DNA from: Flavobacteriaceae bacterium
GTDB lineage: Bacteria; Bacteroidota; Bacteroidia; Flavobacteriales; Flavobacteriaceae
Assembly: GCA_029248405.1 (NCBI GenBank)
Contig: JAQWJJ010000016.1
Span: forward strand, 124,001 to 188,000
DNA length: 64,000 bases
Direction of reading: 5' to 3'
Position numbers and translations under genes: made by a program. The notes under the pieces are model-generated. The model saw only the letters and a program-made list of their open reading frames with translations. It made no database searches and was not told where the DNA came from. Each line of letters starts with the position of its first letter. Within the stretch, counting starts at the first letter, position 1. Of this stretch, positions 43,478-53,625 are shown piece by piece.

Positions 43478-44427
43478 AATGGAAAATGATCTTTGATCTT
43501 GTCAACGGTAATTTGCCCTAACCGCTCTTTACTTTGGTGTGTCCATCCGGCAATATGTGGAGACATGATCACTTGATCCATAGCGATGAGGGCTTGGAGA
43601 GCAGCGGGGGGATCTTCTGTAAAAAGGGCTTCGAATGAAGTTTTCTCGAACTCTATGACATCTAAACCGGCACCCAGGATTTTTCCAGAAGAGAGCCCTT
43701 CTACCAGATCTTGCGTCACAACACTTTGGCCTCTTGCGGTATTGATCAAGTAAAATGGGTGCGCAAATCGATCAATAAAGGCCTTGTTGACCATGTTTTT
43801 GGTTTGCGGTGTCAGGGGCGTGTGAAGGCTCAAGACTTGTGCTTCGGCAAATAGCACATCCAAAGGTACTTGCGCAGCATATTGATCTCCTTTATCTGGA
43901 AGAAGATCATGACACAGCACCCGGCAATCAAAACCACTGAGTTTTTTGGCAAACGATTGCCCCATATGGCCATATCCAATGATGCCAACAGTTTTATTTT
44001 TGAGCTCATCTCCCCGATTTAACTCACGCTGCCAATGGCCTGATTTGACCTGACGATCGGCTCTGGTGAGACGGTTCATGAGACTCAAAAGAAAACCCAT
44101 GGCATGTTCGCCTACTGCATTGCTGTTGCCCTCTGGGGCTGAAATTAGGGTGATATTTTTTCTTTGGGCGTAGGCCACATCAATGGCGTCTAAACCCGCA
44201 CCAACACGGGCGATAAACCTGAGCTTTGTGGCGCGATCGATGAATTCTCGATCGATGGAGAGGCGACTTCGGATCACCAAACCATCAAATTGATCTATGA
44301 TATCGAGGGTTTCAATTCTGGAGAGATTGTAGCCGACCTGATTGTCATAACCGGCCATTTCTAGGCCTTCTATCAAACAAGGATGGTTGGCGTCAATGTG
44401 GAGGATCTTAAGCGAATTAATGCCCAT
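43474..44427 (-). CDS. D-2-hydroxyacid dehydrogenase (phosphoglycerate dehydrogenase-like)
   Basis: The 317-residue protein has the D-isomer dehydrogenase layout. Rossmann motif VGIIGYGHMGQSFAKKL, active-site Arg in INTARGQSVV, Glu within IEFEKTSF and His in SPHIAGWTH form the catalytic Arg/Glu/His set. ARVGAGLDAIDVAYA belongs to the substrate domain. The length without ACT or extra C-terminal domains points to a short serine-pathway or glyoxylate-type enzyme. No serB or serC is adjacent, so serA is only likely. It is followed by DUF4199 (overlap 4 bp) and preceded by mgtE (14 bp). Confidence 0.82.
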   Translation of the reverse strand: MGINSLKILHIDANHPCLIEGLEMAGYDNQVGYNLSRIETLDIIDQFDGLVIRSRLSIDREFIDRATKLRFIARVGAGLDAIDVAYAQRKNITLISAPEGNSNAVGEHAMGFLLSLMNRLTRADRQVKSGHWQRELNRGDELKNKTVGIIGYGHMGQSFAKKLSGFDCRVLCHDLLPDKGDQYAAQVPLDVLFAEAQVLSLHTPLTPQTKNMVNKAFIDRFAHPFYLINTARGQSVVTQDLVEGLSSGKILGAGLDVIEFEKTSFEALFTEDPPAALQALIAMDQVIMSPHIAGWTHQSKERLGQITVDKIKDHFPL

Positions 44428-44441
44428 AGAATTTAGCTTGG

Positions 44442-45794
44442 TCAGAACCCAAGGATCGCCTTGGCAATTAAAAAATAAATAAGAATGCCAAAAACATCAT
44501 TACTTGTGGTGATGAAAGGACCAGTAGCTACGGCAGGGTCGACGCCATTTTTGTCTAATAAAATAGGCACAAATGTGCCGACTAAAGCCGCAATAAGAAT
44601 CACGACAATCACGGCAAGTCCAATACTGAGTGACTCTAGGTGGCTGGTGCCGAAAAAGAAATAACTCAACACCAGAACTAATAAGGCGATACTCAGCCCG
44701 TTAATCAGCGCGAGAAGTGTTTCTTTTAATAACCTTGAAATCATATTGCCTTTGAGAGAATCGTTGGCCAATCCTTGGACAACAATAGCACTTGATTGAA
44801 CCCCTACATTACCTGCGGTGGCTTGAATTAAAGGAACAAAGAGAAATAAGTTTGGAAAGTCCCTGAGAATTGTGCCAAATCCTGAAATGATGCTTGCAGC
44901 GCCAATACCCCCAAACATGCCAATCAGTAGCCAAGGCAATCTGGCTTTGGTGAGTTTGCCAACGCCATCATCAGCCTCGACATCACCAGAGATACCCGCG
45001 GCCATCTGGTAATCTTTTTCGGCCTCTTCTCGGATGAAATCAACAATATCATCAATAGTGACTCGACCCAAAAGGACTCTGTTGTCATCTACGACAGGGA
45101 TGGCCTCTAAGTCATATTTCTGCATGATTCTGGCCACTTCTTCCCCTTCAGTTTTGACATGAACTGAATCTACTTTTGGAATATATATATCTGCAATGCG
45201 GGCTTTTTCTGGCGCCGTTAATAAATCTTTCAAAGACAGTCGGCCTTTGAGTCGCCCCTCTTTGTCCACCACATATATAGAGTGTACTCTGGTCACATTT
45301 TTGGCCTGTCGCCTCATTTCTCTGATGCAGCCTGCAGTGGTCCATGTTTCTTTGACTTGAACGAGTTCTTTAGCCATGAGCCCCCCCGCGGTATCTTCGT
45401 CATATTTGATCAGGTCGATGATGTCTGCAGCGTGGTCTTCGTCCTCAAGGCGATCAATAACCTTACGCTGGATGTCAGCATCTAATTCAAGCACAACATC
45501 CGCGGCATCATCGGTGTCGAGTTCGTCTAATTCTTTGGCAATTTCATTGGGAGAAAGACGGCTCAATATTTTCTCGCGCACGTCTTCATCGACCTCCATA
45601 AGGGCCTCTGAAGTCAGGTCACTTTGAAGAGATTTGATCAGGTAAGTTGCCTGATCGCTATCAAGGGCCTCTAAAATTTCAGCGACATCAGCAAAGTGAA
45701 ACCCTTCGAAGCGCTCGCGAATGGCTTTGCGTTTATTTTGGGCAATAAGTTGCTCAAGAGCTTCTAGAAATTCAGTACTGAGTTCAAAGGCCAT
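44442..45794 (-). CDS. mgtE: magnesium transporter MgtE
   Basis: The start at 45794 ([13 protein letters not shown]) gives 450 residues and overlaps rsmA by 11 bp; a longer frame to 45860 would read through the rsmA 3-prime end. The N domain (residues about 20-125) carries acidic repeats such as [18 protein letters not shown]. Two CBS domains follow (residues about 125-250, with [25 protein letters not shown]). Five transmembrane helices complete the channel; LATGP-like [10 protein letters not shown] is the conserved metal-binding loop. It is a Mg2+-selective channel gated by cytosolic Mg2+. Confidence 0.93.
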   Translation of the reverse strand: MAFELSTEFLEALEQLIAQNKRKAIRERFEGFHFADVAEILEALDSDQATYLIKSLQSDLTSEALMEVDEDVREKILSRLSPNEIAKELDELDTDDAADVVLELDADIQRKVIDRLEDEDHAADIIDLIKYDEDTAGGLMAKELVQVKETWTTAGCIREMRRQAKNVTRVHSIYVVDKEGRLKGRLSLKDLLTAPEKARIADIYIPKVDSVHVKTEGEEVARIMQKYDLEAIPVVDDNRVLLGRVTIDDIVDFIREEAEKDYQMAAGISGDVEADDGVGKLTKARLPWLLIGMFGGIGAASIISGFGTILRDFPNLFLFVPLIQATAGNVGVQSSAIVVQGLANDSLKGNMISRLLKETLLALINGLSIALLVLVLSYFFFGTSHLESLSIGLAVIVVILIAALVGTFVPILLDKNGVDPAVATGPFITTSNDVFGILIYFLIAKAILGF

Positions 45795-46560
45795 CGCTTT
45801 CCAGTTTTTGGGTGAGCGTAATGAATTCCAGGACGGACAATTGTTCTGGACGCATCGCAAAGATAGTATCTTCTTTGAGTTTTTCTGATAAATCGAAGAT
45901 TTTTAAACTGTTACGCAGTGTTTTACGCCGCTGCTGAAAGGCAGTTTTGACTACCCGAAAAAAGAACTTTTCGTCGCAAGGAAGGTGGTATTTTTCTCTG
46001 CGCCGCAAGCGCAATACACCACTTTCGACTTGAGGCGGAGGAGAAAAAACACTAGGCGGTACCGTAAATAAGTATTCGGCGTGGTAAAATGCTTGGGTCA
46101 AAACCGATAGAATTCCATAAGTTTTATTCCCATGGTCCGCACAAATTCTTTGCGCGACTTCTTTTTGGAACATGCCCGAAAACTCAGGTATTTGCTCACG
46201 CCATTCTAGAGTCTTAAAGACAATTTGTGTTGAGATGTTGTAGGGGAAATTGCCAATAATCGCAAAGGGATTGTCGCCGAAAAAATCCTTCAAATCAATT
46301 TTTAAGAAATCAGCAGCGACGACACTGAGCTGTGGGTTGTCGTAATGCTCAATGAGGTAATCTACAGATTCTTGATCGATATCCATTGCGCATAAAGTAT
46401 AGGGCTTGTGCAGCAGGAATTGCGTGAGCACACCCATTCCTGGGCCGATTTCTAAAACCTGATCATATCCATTGCCACTCAGCGTATGGGCAATGTCTTG
46501 CGCGATGGAGGCATCGGTAAGGAAGTGCTGTCCGAGATGTTTTTTGGCTTTTACGCTCAT
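45784..46560 (-). CDS. rsmA: 16S rRNA dimethyladenosine transferase (RsmA/KsgA)
   Basis: An ATG at 46560 gives 258 residues starting [16 protein letters not shown], the standard KsgA opening; a GTG six bases upstream is the alternative. SAM-binding motif [15 protein letters not shown] and the catalytic NFPYNIST (NLPY class) are present. The C-terminal helical domain ends with ALEFITL-like [12 protein letters not shown]. It dimethylates A1518 and A1519 of 16S rRNA. It overlaps the DUF4286 gene by 4 bp and mgtE by 11 bp, so all sit in one operon. Confidence 0.94.
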   Translation of the reverse strand: MSVKAKKHLGQHFLTDASIAQDIAHTLSGNGYDQVLEIGPGMGVLTQFLLHKPYTLCAMDIDQESVDYLIEHYDNPQLSVVAADFLKIDLKDFFGDNPFAIIGNFPYNISTQIVFKTLEWREQIPEFSGMFQKEVAQRICADHGNKTYGILSVLTQAFYHAEYLFTVPPSVFSPPPQVESGVLRLRRREKYHLPCDEKFFFRVVKTAFQQRRKTLRNSLKIFDLSEKLKEDTIFAMRPEQLSVLEFITLTQKLESDGL

Positions 46561-46868
46561 GAGCACTCAGTGATGATGTCTAACTCTGTGCGAAAAGCCA
46601 CAAACTTGCCTGCAAATGCGGCACTGGCAGCGCGCAGCTTTGGGGCGTCTTCTTGATAATATTGTTCCAGAATAGCTTTGCTTTGTGTCCGGTATTGAAC
46701 GGAATAAGTTGGCCCTCCCAAATCTTGATCTGTTATGACCCTTGTCATCAGCGCCCCGCTAAATTTCTTAGTGGCCAACATCGCAGGGATGTGCTCTTGT
46801 TGCATCCAATTGAGCCATTGGGCTTCGATTTCTGGTTCTAGTGTGATGGTGACGTTGTAAATGTACAT
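46557..46868 (-). CDS. DUF4286 family protein
   Basis: The 103-residue cytosolic protein has the DUF4286 pattern: [22 protein letters not shown] then [38 protein letters not shown], and the C-terminal [15 protein letters not shown]. The ferredoxin-like dimeric barrel fold suggested by this family resembles ABM monooxygenases, but no catalytic residue is evident. It is repeatedly found next to rsmA in Flavobacteriia and is translationally coupled to it by a 4-bp overlap. Function unknown. Confidence 0.8.
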   Translation of the reverse strand: MYIYNVTITLEPEIEAQWLNWMQQEHIPAMLATKKFSGALMTRVITDQDLGGPTYSVQYRTQSKAILEQYYQEDAPKLRAASAAFAGKFVAFRTELDIITECS

Positions 46869-46871
46869 GAC

Positions 46872-48650
46872 TTAATTTGGGGCATCACCTCGAAGGGCGC
46901 GATAACGCTGTTGTGCCTCGACAAAGTAAATGCTGTTTGTATGGTTAAAGATAATATTTTCGTAATGACTCATAGCCTCTTGCACCAAACTTAGCGGCCC
47001 TTCAAGGAGTTTGGCTAATGCAAAATGTGCGTCATCTGCCAGAACGCTATCAGGATCTCGATCAAGAAGGGTTTCTAAACTTGATTGGGCCAAATTGTTT
47101 TGTCCCATTTCTTGATACAATGCGGCAAGTTTGAATAAAATGTCGTCTTCTAATCGGGTGTCTTGTTGTATGGCTAATAGGTCTTTAAAAGCCACAATGG
47201 CCGCACTTGTTCTTTTTTGGTGCTGCAGCAGGTCTGCATGGGCAAATGCTTTTAGGCCGGTTTGGGTTGAATCCTCTACAGTATTGTCCGAAATCAGGAG
47301 ATTCAAGGCTAAAGCATCATTAGCCATTTTTTGCGTGCTCGCGGATTTGAGGACTTTCAATTGGGTTTGCGCCCAGTCAAAATCTCCTTTAAAATAACTT
47401 GTTTGTGCTCCTCTAAAGCGGGCTTCTTGTGCCAGCACATCATTTTTTAGGGCACTTTGCACTTGGGCATAAGTGATAAGGGCCTCATTAAAGCGTTCTT
47501 CATAAACCAAAATATCACCCAATACCAAACGAACTCGTCCGATGGCGTAAGGATTGGTCATCACCTCTAAATAATTCAATAAGTCTTTTCTGGCCTTTTG
47601 TGGTGCTTGGCGATCAAAGGCCAAGAATCTCGCGTAATCGATCCGAATGTCTGTGCTCTGCGCGGCAATGCCGAAGGCCTCAATGCTTGTTCTGTAATGC
47701 TCCTCTATGGCTTGAAGGTCTTTGCTTTCTCTGCGCTGCTCAATCAAAAGTATTTGTCGTGTGGCCTCTAGCCGATCATCGGTTTTTGGAGCGACTTCAA
47801 GGACGTGCTCAAAGATCTCATAAGCCACATCCAATCGATTTTGGTCAAGGGCTGCCAAAGCCAAATTAAAAAACCCTTGGACCGAACCTGGGGCACGAGA
47901 AAAAATAGCCTTTTCTTGAATAAAGGCCTTTTGATAATCTTGTTGTTGGGCAAAAAGCCAACTCAATAGTTCGTTATAAAGGACATTAGGTGTCCCTCTT
48001 AGCTTTTGCAGGAGGGCCTTTTTCAAGGATAGATTTCCAAGAGATTTAGGGTCCTCTGTGACATAACTCGCAAAGTATCTTTTGATGGTAGGGATGTAGC
48101 TGGCATTTGACTCCATGAGCTGGATGTAAGCATCGAACATTAAATCCAAAAGTCCCAATTCGCCATATACACGTGCCAATGGTAAAATAAAGTTTTTGTC
48201 AGGATACGCACGCATCACTTTTTCATAAAGGGCCTGTGCCTGAGGCAGCAAAACATAGTCGGTAAATCGCCGCCCTAAAGAAAGGCTGTAGTTCGGTTCT
48301 TCAAGGGCAAAATCTATGGCCTTTTGATAATACACTTGGGCTTGTTCGTCTTGTTTTTGCAATGAAAAATTATAGCCTAATTCAATGTAGTACAAGGGGT
48401 AAATACGTTTCCCACTTAATTTCTCCTCCAAGAGAGACTGGGCAGAGGCATAGTCCTCGAGCTGTTGGTAGGTTTTGGCCAGACCTACAATGTAGTCGGG
48501 CTGAAGGGGGCTTTGGGCGACAAGTTTTTGATACAGAGGAAGTGCTTTATGGTAAGCCCCTTGGTCAAAATAATTTTGTGCCAGGTCGCTGATTTGCGCG
48601 ACGAGCAGAGCGTGACACAAAAAAAACAACAAAAATAGCTTCAGCCTCAT
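46872..48650 (-). CDS. tetratricopeptide repeat protein, secreted/periplasmic
   Basis: The 592-residue protein has a signal peptide (LFLLFFLCHALLVAQ) and is made of helical TPR units throughout. Examples are YFDQGAYHKALPLYQKLVAQSP near residue 30 and DEQAQVYYQKAIDFALEEP near 110. It has no other domain. TPR proteins of this kind act as scaffolds in envelope complexes. It lies 3 bp upstream of DUF4286 on the same strand, heading the operon with rsmA and mgtE. No specific partner can be named. Confidence 0.78.
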   Translation of the reverse strand: MRLKLFLLFFLCHALLVAQISDLAQNYFDQGAYHKALPLYQKLVAQSPLQPDYIVGLAKTYQQLEDYASAQSLLEEKLSGKRIYPLYYIELGYNFSLQKQDEQAQVYYQKAIDFALEEPNYSLSLGRRFTDYVLLPQAQALYEKVMRAYPDKNFILPLARVYGELGLLDLMFDAYIQLMESNASYIPTIKRYFASYVTEDPKSLGNLSLKKALLQKLRGTPNVLYNELLSWLFAQQQDYQKAFIQEKAIFSRAPGSVQGFFNLALAALDQNRLDVAYEIFEHVLEVAPKTDDRLEATRQILLIEQRRESKDLQAIEEHYRTSIEAFGIAAQSTDIRIDYARFLAFDRQAPQKARKDLLNYLEVMTNPYAIGRVRLVLGDILVYEERFNEALITYAQVQSALKNDVLAQEARFRGAQTSYFKGDFDWAQTQLKVLKSASTQKMANDALALNLLISDNTVEDSTQTGLKAFAHADLLQHQKRTSAAIVAFKDLLAIQQDTRLEDDILFKLAALYQEMGQNNLAQSSLETLLDRDPDSVLADDAHFALAKLLEGPLSLVQEAMSHYENIIFNHTNSIYFVEAQQRYRALRGDAPN

Positions 48651-48705
48651 GGGTTAAAGATACTATTTGTCCCACAACAACAGCCGCTGTTTAGAGGCAA
48701 ATGAT

Positions 48706-49989
48706 TTAGGCTTTAGGCAATGGAATAAAGTCAAAACCGCAATAGGGCACCAGGACCTCCGGAATTTTAATCCCATCAGGTGTTTGGTAATTTTCCAATA
48801 TACTGGCCAGAACTCTAGGCAAGGCCAGTGCACTTCCATTGAGTGTATGGGCCAACTTGTTTTTTCCATCGGCATCTTTAAATCTGAGCTTTAACCTATT
48901 GGCCTGAAAAGTTTCGAAGTTTGATACAGACGAAATTTCTAACCATCGGTCTTGAGCTGTAGAAAAGACTTCGAAATCATAGGTTAGGGCAGAAGTAAAT
49001 CCTAGGTCTCCCCCACACAAGCGGAGGATGCGGTAGGGTAATTTGAGTTCCTGTAAAATTTCTTTGACATGTTCTACCATTTGCTCTAAAGCATCGTAAC
49101 TATTGTCTGGATGCTCTATTCTTACGATTTCGACCTTGTCAAATTGATGCAGACGATTAAGTCCTCGAACGTGTGCGCCATAGCTTCCCGCTTCACGACG
49201 GAAACAAGGGGTGTAACTGGTGCATTGGACAGGAAGCTCTTTGCTATTGAGGAGGGTGTCTCGAAAAATATTGGTCACCGGGACTTCTGCCGTCGGTATC
49301 AAATATAATTGATCCTCTCCTACCAAATACATCTGTCCTTCTTTGTCAGGAAGCTGGCCTGTGCCGTAGCCAGAAGCCTCATTGACCAGATGCGGCACCT
49401 GATATTCTGTATAGCCTGCAGCGGTGTTTTTATCTAAAAAGTAAGTGATCAACGCCCTTTGTAAACGTGCTCCCGCCCCTTTGTAAACAGGAAACCCTGC
49501 TCCAGAGATTTTGACCCCCAGTTCGAAATCAATCAAATCGTAGGTCTTGGCCAGCTCCCAATGTGGGGCCGCCTCTTGGTGAAGCTTCGGAATGGCGCCT
49601 TCGGAAAAGATCACCTCATTGGCTTGTTCGTCTTGTCCTGCGGGTACAGAACTGTGGGGGATGTTGGGCAAGGTCCATAACTCTTGCTGCAAGACAAGTG
49701 CCAACTCATTCATTTCTTCTTGTAACGCTTTAGAGCGCTCCTTGAGTTGGGTGGTTTTTTCTTTGAGAAGCGCTGCCTTTTTAGGCTCACCATTTTTAAA
49801 AAGCAGACCAATTTCTTTTGAAAAAGAATTGGATTGAGCCAACGTTTCGTCTAGTGCAGTCTGAGTCGCGCGGCGTTTTTCGTCCAGTGCTAAAACACGA
49901 TCGAAAATTTCGGCAGCATCAACGCCTCTTTTTGTAAGGGCCTCTAGATAAAATTCTTTATGTTCTCTGATGAGTTGTACTTGTAACAT
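48706..49989 (-). CDS. serS: serine--tRNA ligase
   Basis: The 427-residue class II synthetase has a long antiparallel coiled coil at residues about 30-105 (the tRNA-binding arm) and class II motif 1 (LITYFLDKNTAAGYTEYQVP). Motif 2 is FRREAGSYGAHVRGLNRLHQFDKVE, shown here only by its core RREAGS; motif 3 is GSALALPRVLASILENY. It charges serine onto tRNA-Ser and tRNA-Sec. Length and layout match the E. coli enzyme. Confidence 0.95.
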   Translation of the reverse strand: MLQVQLIREHKEFYLEALTKRGVDAAEIFDRVLALDEKRRATQTALDETLAQSNSFSKEIGLLFKNGEPKKAALLKEKTTQLKERSKALQEEMNELALVLQQELWTLPNIPHSSVPAGQDEQANEVIFSEGAIPKLHQEAAPHWELAKTYDLIDFELGVKISGAGFPVYKGAGARLQRALITYFLDKNTAAGYTEYQVPHLVNEASGYGTGQLPDKEGQMYLVGEDQLYLIPTAEVPVTNIFRDTLLNSKELPVQCTSYTPCFRREAGSYGAHVRGLNRLHQFDKVEIVRIEHPDNSYDALEQMVEHVKEILQELKLPYRILRLCGGDLGFTSALTYDFEVFSTAQDRWLEISSVSNFETFQANRLKLRFKDADGKNKLAHTLNGSALALPRVLASILENYQTPDGIKIPEVLVPYCGFDFIPLPKA

Positions 49990-50009
49990 GCCAATGGTGT
50001 TGAAAGGGT

Positions 50010-50017
50010 CAAAGTTA
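50010..50017 (-). promoter_or_regulatory. -7 promoter element of serS
   Basis: On the minus strand the bases read TAACTTTG, an exact TAnnTTTG match about 20 bp before the serS start at 49989. No TTG is seen 17-23 bp upstream. Confidence 0.4.
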
Positions 50018-50074
50018 GCGAAATTTCAATCCTTATGTATTGTCAAGTCAGTCCATTTCTGATATTTTTTTGGC

Positions 50075-51376
50075 TCAAAATGGGCCGGGTAAAATCCAGG
50101 TTTGATGACCCCATGTGCGCCAAGGGGTATTCGCTAAGTCAATATTCTGGTCAATAAAGGGATGGTATTCGCTGCCATTGACTTTGACTTTTCCAGAAGC
50201 AAAGACAGAAACCACTCGCCCATTATCGGCTTCCAACGCTTTTATTCTTTGGGCCATTTGCCAAATGAAGTCTGGATGAGCAGGGAGCATTTTGAGTTGT
50301 TTGTCTGACAAAAGGGGCTTTATGGGATAGATGGTTTTTTGACCAGTATTTTGGTCTATGGTCCAATAGGTAATCTGACCACTCCTAGAGCGCAACATCA
50401 TGCGCCAACTCAATCGATGGCCTTCTTCGGTCCACAAGACATTGTCTGGAATAAAATGGTGTCTTAAAGGCAGCACAATTTGCACGGCCAAATAAGTGAC
50501 AATGACCCAAGGAATCCAACCCTTTGAAGGTTGTTGTTTGGGGACTTGATAAGCGGGGCGCTGGTACCTGAACCGTTTGCTCAAAATAGACGATGGAAAG
50601 AAAAAGAGCCCAAAAGCAATGCTCATATACGGAAAAATGCCAATTTGGAATACAACCGAATTGAACAAGTGAAAAACCAAGGACAACACAAATGCCAGTG
50701 CACGGGTGCGCCGCCAAAGAAGCATTGGGATGATTAGCGCATCAAACAAGATGCCTCCAAAGGTGATGCCTGTTTGCAGCCAAGGCGCTTGAAGCCAATG
50801 GCCAATAATGGGGTAATTTATTTTAGACCTCATAAAGATACCGGCGACGGTGCCATCGAGCCATGCAGGATATATTTTGGCCAAGGCAGCATAAGTGAAA
50901 ACAATCCAAATTTGACCAATAAAGACTATTTTGACCCATTGTGGCATTGTATACTCATGCTTGTTTTGCGCAGAGGCGTCAAGTGAAAGTGTTTTGTGTG
51001 CCGGCAGAAAAACCATCATCCAACTGACAAGCATCAACAGATAATAGTGGTTGTTGTAGGCGGTTTTCTGCATCAGGTAGACACAGGACCACATCAGGGC
51101 AAACCCGAGCATGGCTCTGCGGTACTGATAGCCCAGCAAAACCATAACACCAAGACAGCCCATCGCAAAAAAATAAAAATACATGCCCCACCCTGGCAGT
51201 GGCTGCAAGAACTCAAATCCTATAAAATTAAAGGTGAATGTGGGGCTGACCAACGTATCATGCACCCAACCAGTAATGAGGGCGCCAAAAGTCTCTGCGG
51301 CAATCAAAAACCCAAAAATAATGCGCCAAAGCACAAGAGGGGTGTTGTCGATTTTTTTGAACCACAAACTAGTCAT
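50075..51376 (-). CDS. HTTM-domain membrane protein (vitamin K-dependent gamma-carboxylase-like)
   Basis: The 433-residue protein begins with an HTTM domain: TPLVLWRIIFGFLIAAETFGAL, a YLMQKTAYNNHYYLLMLVSW stretch and DALIIPMLLWRRTRALAFVL. It has about 8 membrane helices in residues 15-300. The soluble tail (about 330-433) has IYPIKPLLSDKQLKMLPAHPD and KVKVNGSEYHPFIDQNIDL. The family is related to vertebrate gamma-glutamyl carboxylase, but bacterial members have no proven carboxylase activity. It overlaps ribF by 8 bp. Confidence 0.82.
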   Translation of the reverse strand: MTSLWFKKIDNTPLVLWRIIFGFLIAAETFGALITGWVHDTLVSPTFTFNFIGFEFLQPLPGWGMYFYFFAMGCLGVMVLLGYQYRRAMLGFALMWSCVYLMQKTAYNNHYYLLMLVSWMMVFLPAHKTLSLDASAQNKHEYTMPQWVKIVFIGQIWIVFTYAALAKIYPAWLDGTVAGIFMRSKINYPIIGHWLQAPWLQTGITFGGILFDALIIPMLLWRRTRALAFVLSLVFHLFNSVVFQIGIFPYMSIAFGLFFFPSSILSKRFRYQRPAYQVPKQQPSKGWIPWVIVTYLAVQIVLPLRHHFIPDNVLWTEEGHRLSWRMMLRSRSGQITYWTIDQNTGQKTIYPIKPLLSDKQLKMLPAHPDFIWQMAQRIKALEADNGRVVSVFASGKVKVNGSEYHPFIDQNIDLANTPWRTWGHQTWILPGPF

Positions 51377-52313
51377 AGCTCATCAGCATGCGCCTGGCCT
51401 CGAGCACATCATTATCAATGGCTGCCCTTAAGTCATCAAGGCTAGAAAAATGTTTTTGATCTCTGATCCTTTCCAGGAAAAAGAGCTGTAAAGAATGGTC
51501 ATATAAGTCCGCTTCGATGTCCAAGAAGAAGGTTTCTATGGTTTGTAAGTCTCCGCCGACTGTAGGATTGGTGCCAATATTGGTCAAGCCATAACACTTT
51601 TGTCCTGCCACATGTGCAAACGTGAGGTAAACACCCTCCTTTGGGATCAATTTATAAGATTGGTCTACCATTAAGTTGGCTGTTGGGTACCCGATAGAAC
51701 GACCAATCGATTTGCCTTTGGCCACTTGACCATTAAGCCTGTAGGTATAATCCAGATAATTATTGGCCATCCTGATGTCTCCCGAGCCCAAGGCTTTCCT
51801 TATCTTGGTTGAACTGATCGCCACGGTGTCTAATTCTTGTGCTGATATTTCTTCTACAGAAAAGTCATAAAGCTTGCCAAATTCAATAAGGTCTTCGATG
51901 TGCGCCGTTCTATTTCTGCCAAATCTATGGTCATATCCAATGATTATTTTTTTGGCGCCAAGTTGGTGCACGAGAATATCACGGACATATTCCACTGCTG
52001 TAAGTCTTGAAAACGCAGTAGTAAATGGCTGGACCACCACATGGTCTAGACCAATGCGTGCCAAATGCTCTTGTTTTTCCTTTAAGGTGTTGAGGAGTTT
52101 AAGGTCTGTTTGTTGCTGAACCACCATCCTTGGATGTGGGAAAAAGGTCAATAAAACAGAAGATAGACCCATTGCTTGAGCGCTTTCTACCACCCGTGAC
52201 AGTATTGCCCTATGCCCCAAATGAACTCCATCGAAGGTGCCGATGGTGATGACCGTACCCGATTCAGGACTAAAACTCTGTGCCCCTTGATGTACTTTAA
52301 GTTCAGACCCCAT
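51369..52313 (-). CDS. ribF: bifunctional riboflavin kinase / FAD synthetase
   Basis: The 314-residue protein has an N-terminal FMN adenylyltransferase domain with TIGTFDGVHLGHRAIL and KKIIIGYDHRFGRNRTAHIE. A C-terminal riboflavin kinase domain (residues about 185-310) has GKSIGRSIGYPTANL and GVYLTFAHVAGQKCYGLTNIGTNPT (core TNIGTNPT). It converts riboflavin to FMN and FAD in the cytosol; the GMC dehydrogenase of this window would consume FAD. It overlaps pth by 11 bp and the HTTM gene by 8 bp. Confidence 0.94.
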   Translation of the reverse strand: MGSELKVHQGAQSFSPESGTVITIGTFDGVHLGHRAILSRVVESAQAMGLSSVLLTFFPHPRMVVQQQTDLKLLNTLKEKQEHLARIGLDHVVVQPFTTAFSRLTAVEYVRDILVHQLGAKKIIIGYDHRFGRNRTAHIEDLIEFGKLYDFSVEEISAQELDTVAISSTKIRKALGSGDIRMANNYLDYTYRLNGQVAKGKSIGRSIGYPTANLMVDQSYKLIPKEGVYLTFAHVAGQKCYGLTNIGTNPTVGGDLQTIETFFLDIEADLYDHSLQLFFLERIRDQKHFSSLDDLRAAIDNDVLEARRMLMSYD

Positions 52314-52869
52314 TATATGTGTTCATGGTTATTGACATACCGGCCAAACCAAATGAAGGAATTGCCAAGGCAGTTTTTTCTAGGCGGAGCTTAAGCGCTT
52401 GTTGTTCTTGCTCGGACCATTGACCCAAAACATAATCTACCTGACGCCCTATGCCAAAGTCATTGCTAATGCCAAATCGCAAACGATTGTACTGGGTGGT
52501 TTGCAGGGTTTCTTGTATGCTCTTTAGGCCGTTATGCCCGCCGTCACTGCCCTTACCCTTAATGCGAATGGTGCCAAAAGGCAGGTGAAGGTCGTCGGTG
52601 ATGACCAAGAGTTGGGCAGCATCTAACCCTTCTTTCATCAGATGATAGGCCACAGATTTTCCGCTCAAATTCATGAAAGTGCTCGGCTTGATCAAAACAA
52701 ACGTACGGCCTTTGTTTTTGTATTCGGCTCGATCTCCTAATTTAACAGTCTCCCAGGTGAGCTCATTTTTGGCGGCAAAATGATCTAATATTTTGAATCC
52801 AATATTGTGGCGCGTTTCAGCATATGAAACGCCTATATTTCCCAAACCGACAATAAGAAATTTTTTCAT
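52303..52869 (-). CDS. pth: peptidyl-tRNA hydrolase
   Basis: The 188-residue protein starts KKFLIVGLGNIGVSYAETRHNIGF, with the active-site His and Asn in ETRHNIGF. FVLIKPSTFMNLSGKSV, VITDDLHLPFGTIRIKGKGSDGGHNGLKS (core GSDGGHNGLKS) and the C-terminal DYVLGQWS complete the family. It rescues ribosome-dropped peptidyl-tRNA. It follows the rplY terminator with 52 bp between the gene start and the terminator, so it has its own transcription or depends on read-through. Confidence 0.94.
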   Translation of the reverse strand: MKKFLIVGLGNIGVSYAETRHNIGFKILDHFAAKNELTWETVKLGDRAEYKNKGRTFVLIKPSTFMNLSGKSVAYHLMKEGLDAAQLLVITDDLHLPFGTIRIKGKGSDGGHNGLKSIQETLQTTQYNRLRFGISNDFGIGRQVDYVLGQWSEQEQQALKLRLEKTALAIPSFGLAGMSITMNTYNGV

Positions 52870-52934
52870 GGACTTGACTCAATCATTGTGGGCCTGATAT
52901 TCATTCAGACGTCAATTGATTTAGGAGTAAAAAT

Positions 52935-52965
52935 AAAAAAAGCATCTCAGTTATGAGATGCTTTT
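52935..52965 (-). terminator. Rho-independent terminator after rplY
   Basis: On the minus strand a 12-bp stem (AAAAGCATCTCA with its complement, 4-nt loop) is followed by seven T. It lies 21 bp past the rplY stop and before pth. Confidence 0.85.
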
Positions 52966-52986
52966 GGATTGAATATTTGAATAAGA

Positions 52987-53625
52987 CTATGCTTCAGCAG
53001 TTGTTGCGCTGTCAGCAGCATCGCCTGCTTCGCTTGACTCATCATCAGAATCATCTTCTTCATCATCGGCATCAGTAGCGTTTCTTGAAGTACGTACTTG
53101 GCAGATAACCGTATTGTCAGGGTGCATGATGTTGAACCCTTCTTGAGGAATTGCGCCAATATATAATTTGTGTCCGATTCGCATTTCAGTGATGTCCGCT
53201 TCGATAAAATCAGGAAGATTTTTTGGCACGGCCTTCACCCGTAATTTTCTGTTTACGATGCGTAATGTTCCACCGTTACGCACACCTCTAGAATTTCCAG
53301 TCAATCGGATAGGAATTTCCATAGTCACTTCTTTGTCATCGAAAATTTGATAAAAGTCAATGTGCAAAATGCGGTCTGTTACTGGGTGAAATTGAATGTC
53401 TTGAAGGACACACTCAATCTTTGCGCCATTATCTAAAGCAATTACGACAGTGTGTACTTCTGGAGTATACACCAAATCTTTAAATGCAAGTTCATCTGCT
53501 GAAAAGTGAATGGCGTGATCTCCTCCGTAAACAACGCAGGGAACCTTTCCAGCATTACGTAAGGCCTTGGTTGCTACCTTGCCCACGCTTTCTCTTTCGA
53601 GTCCGTTAATTGTAATTGATTTCAT
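52987..53625 (-). CDS. rplY: 50S ribosomal protein L25/general stress protein Ctc
   Basis: The start at 53625 ([13 protein letters not shown]) gives 212 residues; an upstream start at 53658 adds eleven non-family residues. The L25 domain is at residues about 1-90 ([26 protein letters not shown]), and the TL5 beta domain follows ([20 protein letters not shown]). The last 30 residues are an extremely acidic Asp/Glu/Ser/Ala tail. It binds 5S rRNA. It follows prs on the same strand with 115 bp between, an arrangement conserved in many bacteria. Confidence 0.95.
   Translation of the reverse strand: MKSITINGLERESVGKVATKALRNAGKVPCVVYGGDHAIHFSADELAFKDLVYTPEVHTVVIALDNGAKIECVLQDIQFHPVTDRILHIDFYQIFDDKEVTMEIPIRLTGNSRGVRNGGTLRIVNRKLRVKAVPKNLPDFIEADITEMRIGHKLYIGAIPQEGFNIMHPDNTVICQVRTSRNATDADDEEDDSDDESSEAGDAADSATTAEA

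Noticed and set aside
44442-45860. Longer reading of mgtE starting within rsmA
   Set aside because: The extra N-terminus would translate the end of rsmA in another frame; the family starts at 45794.
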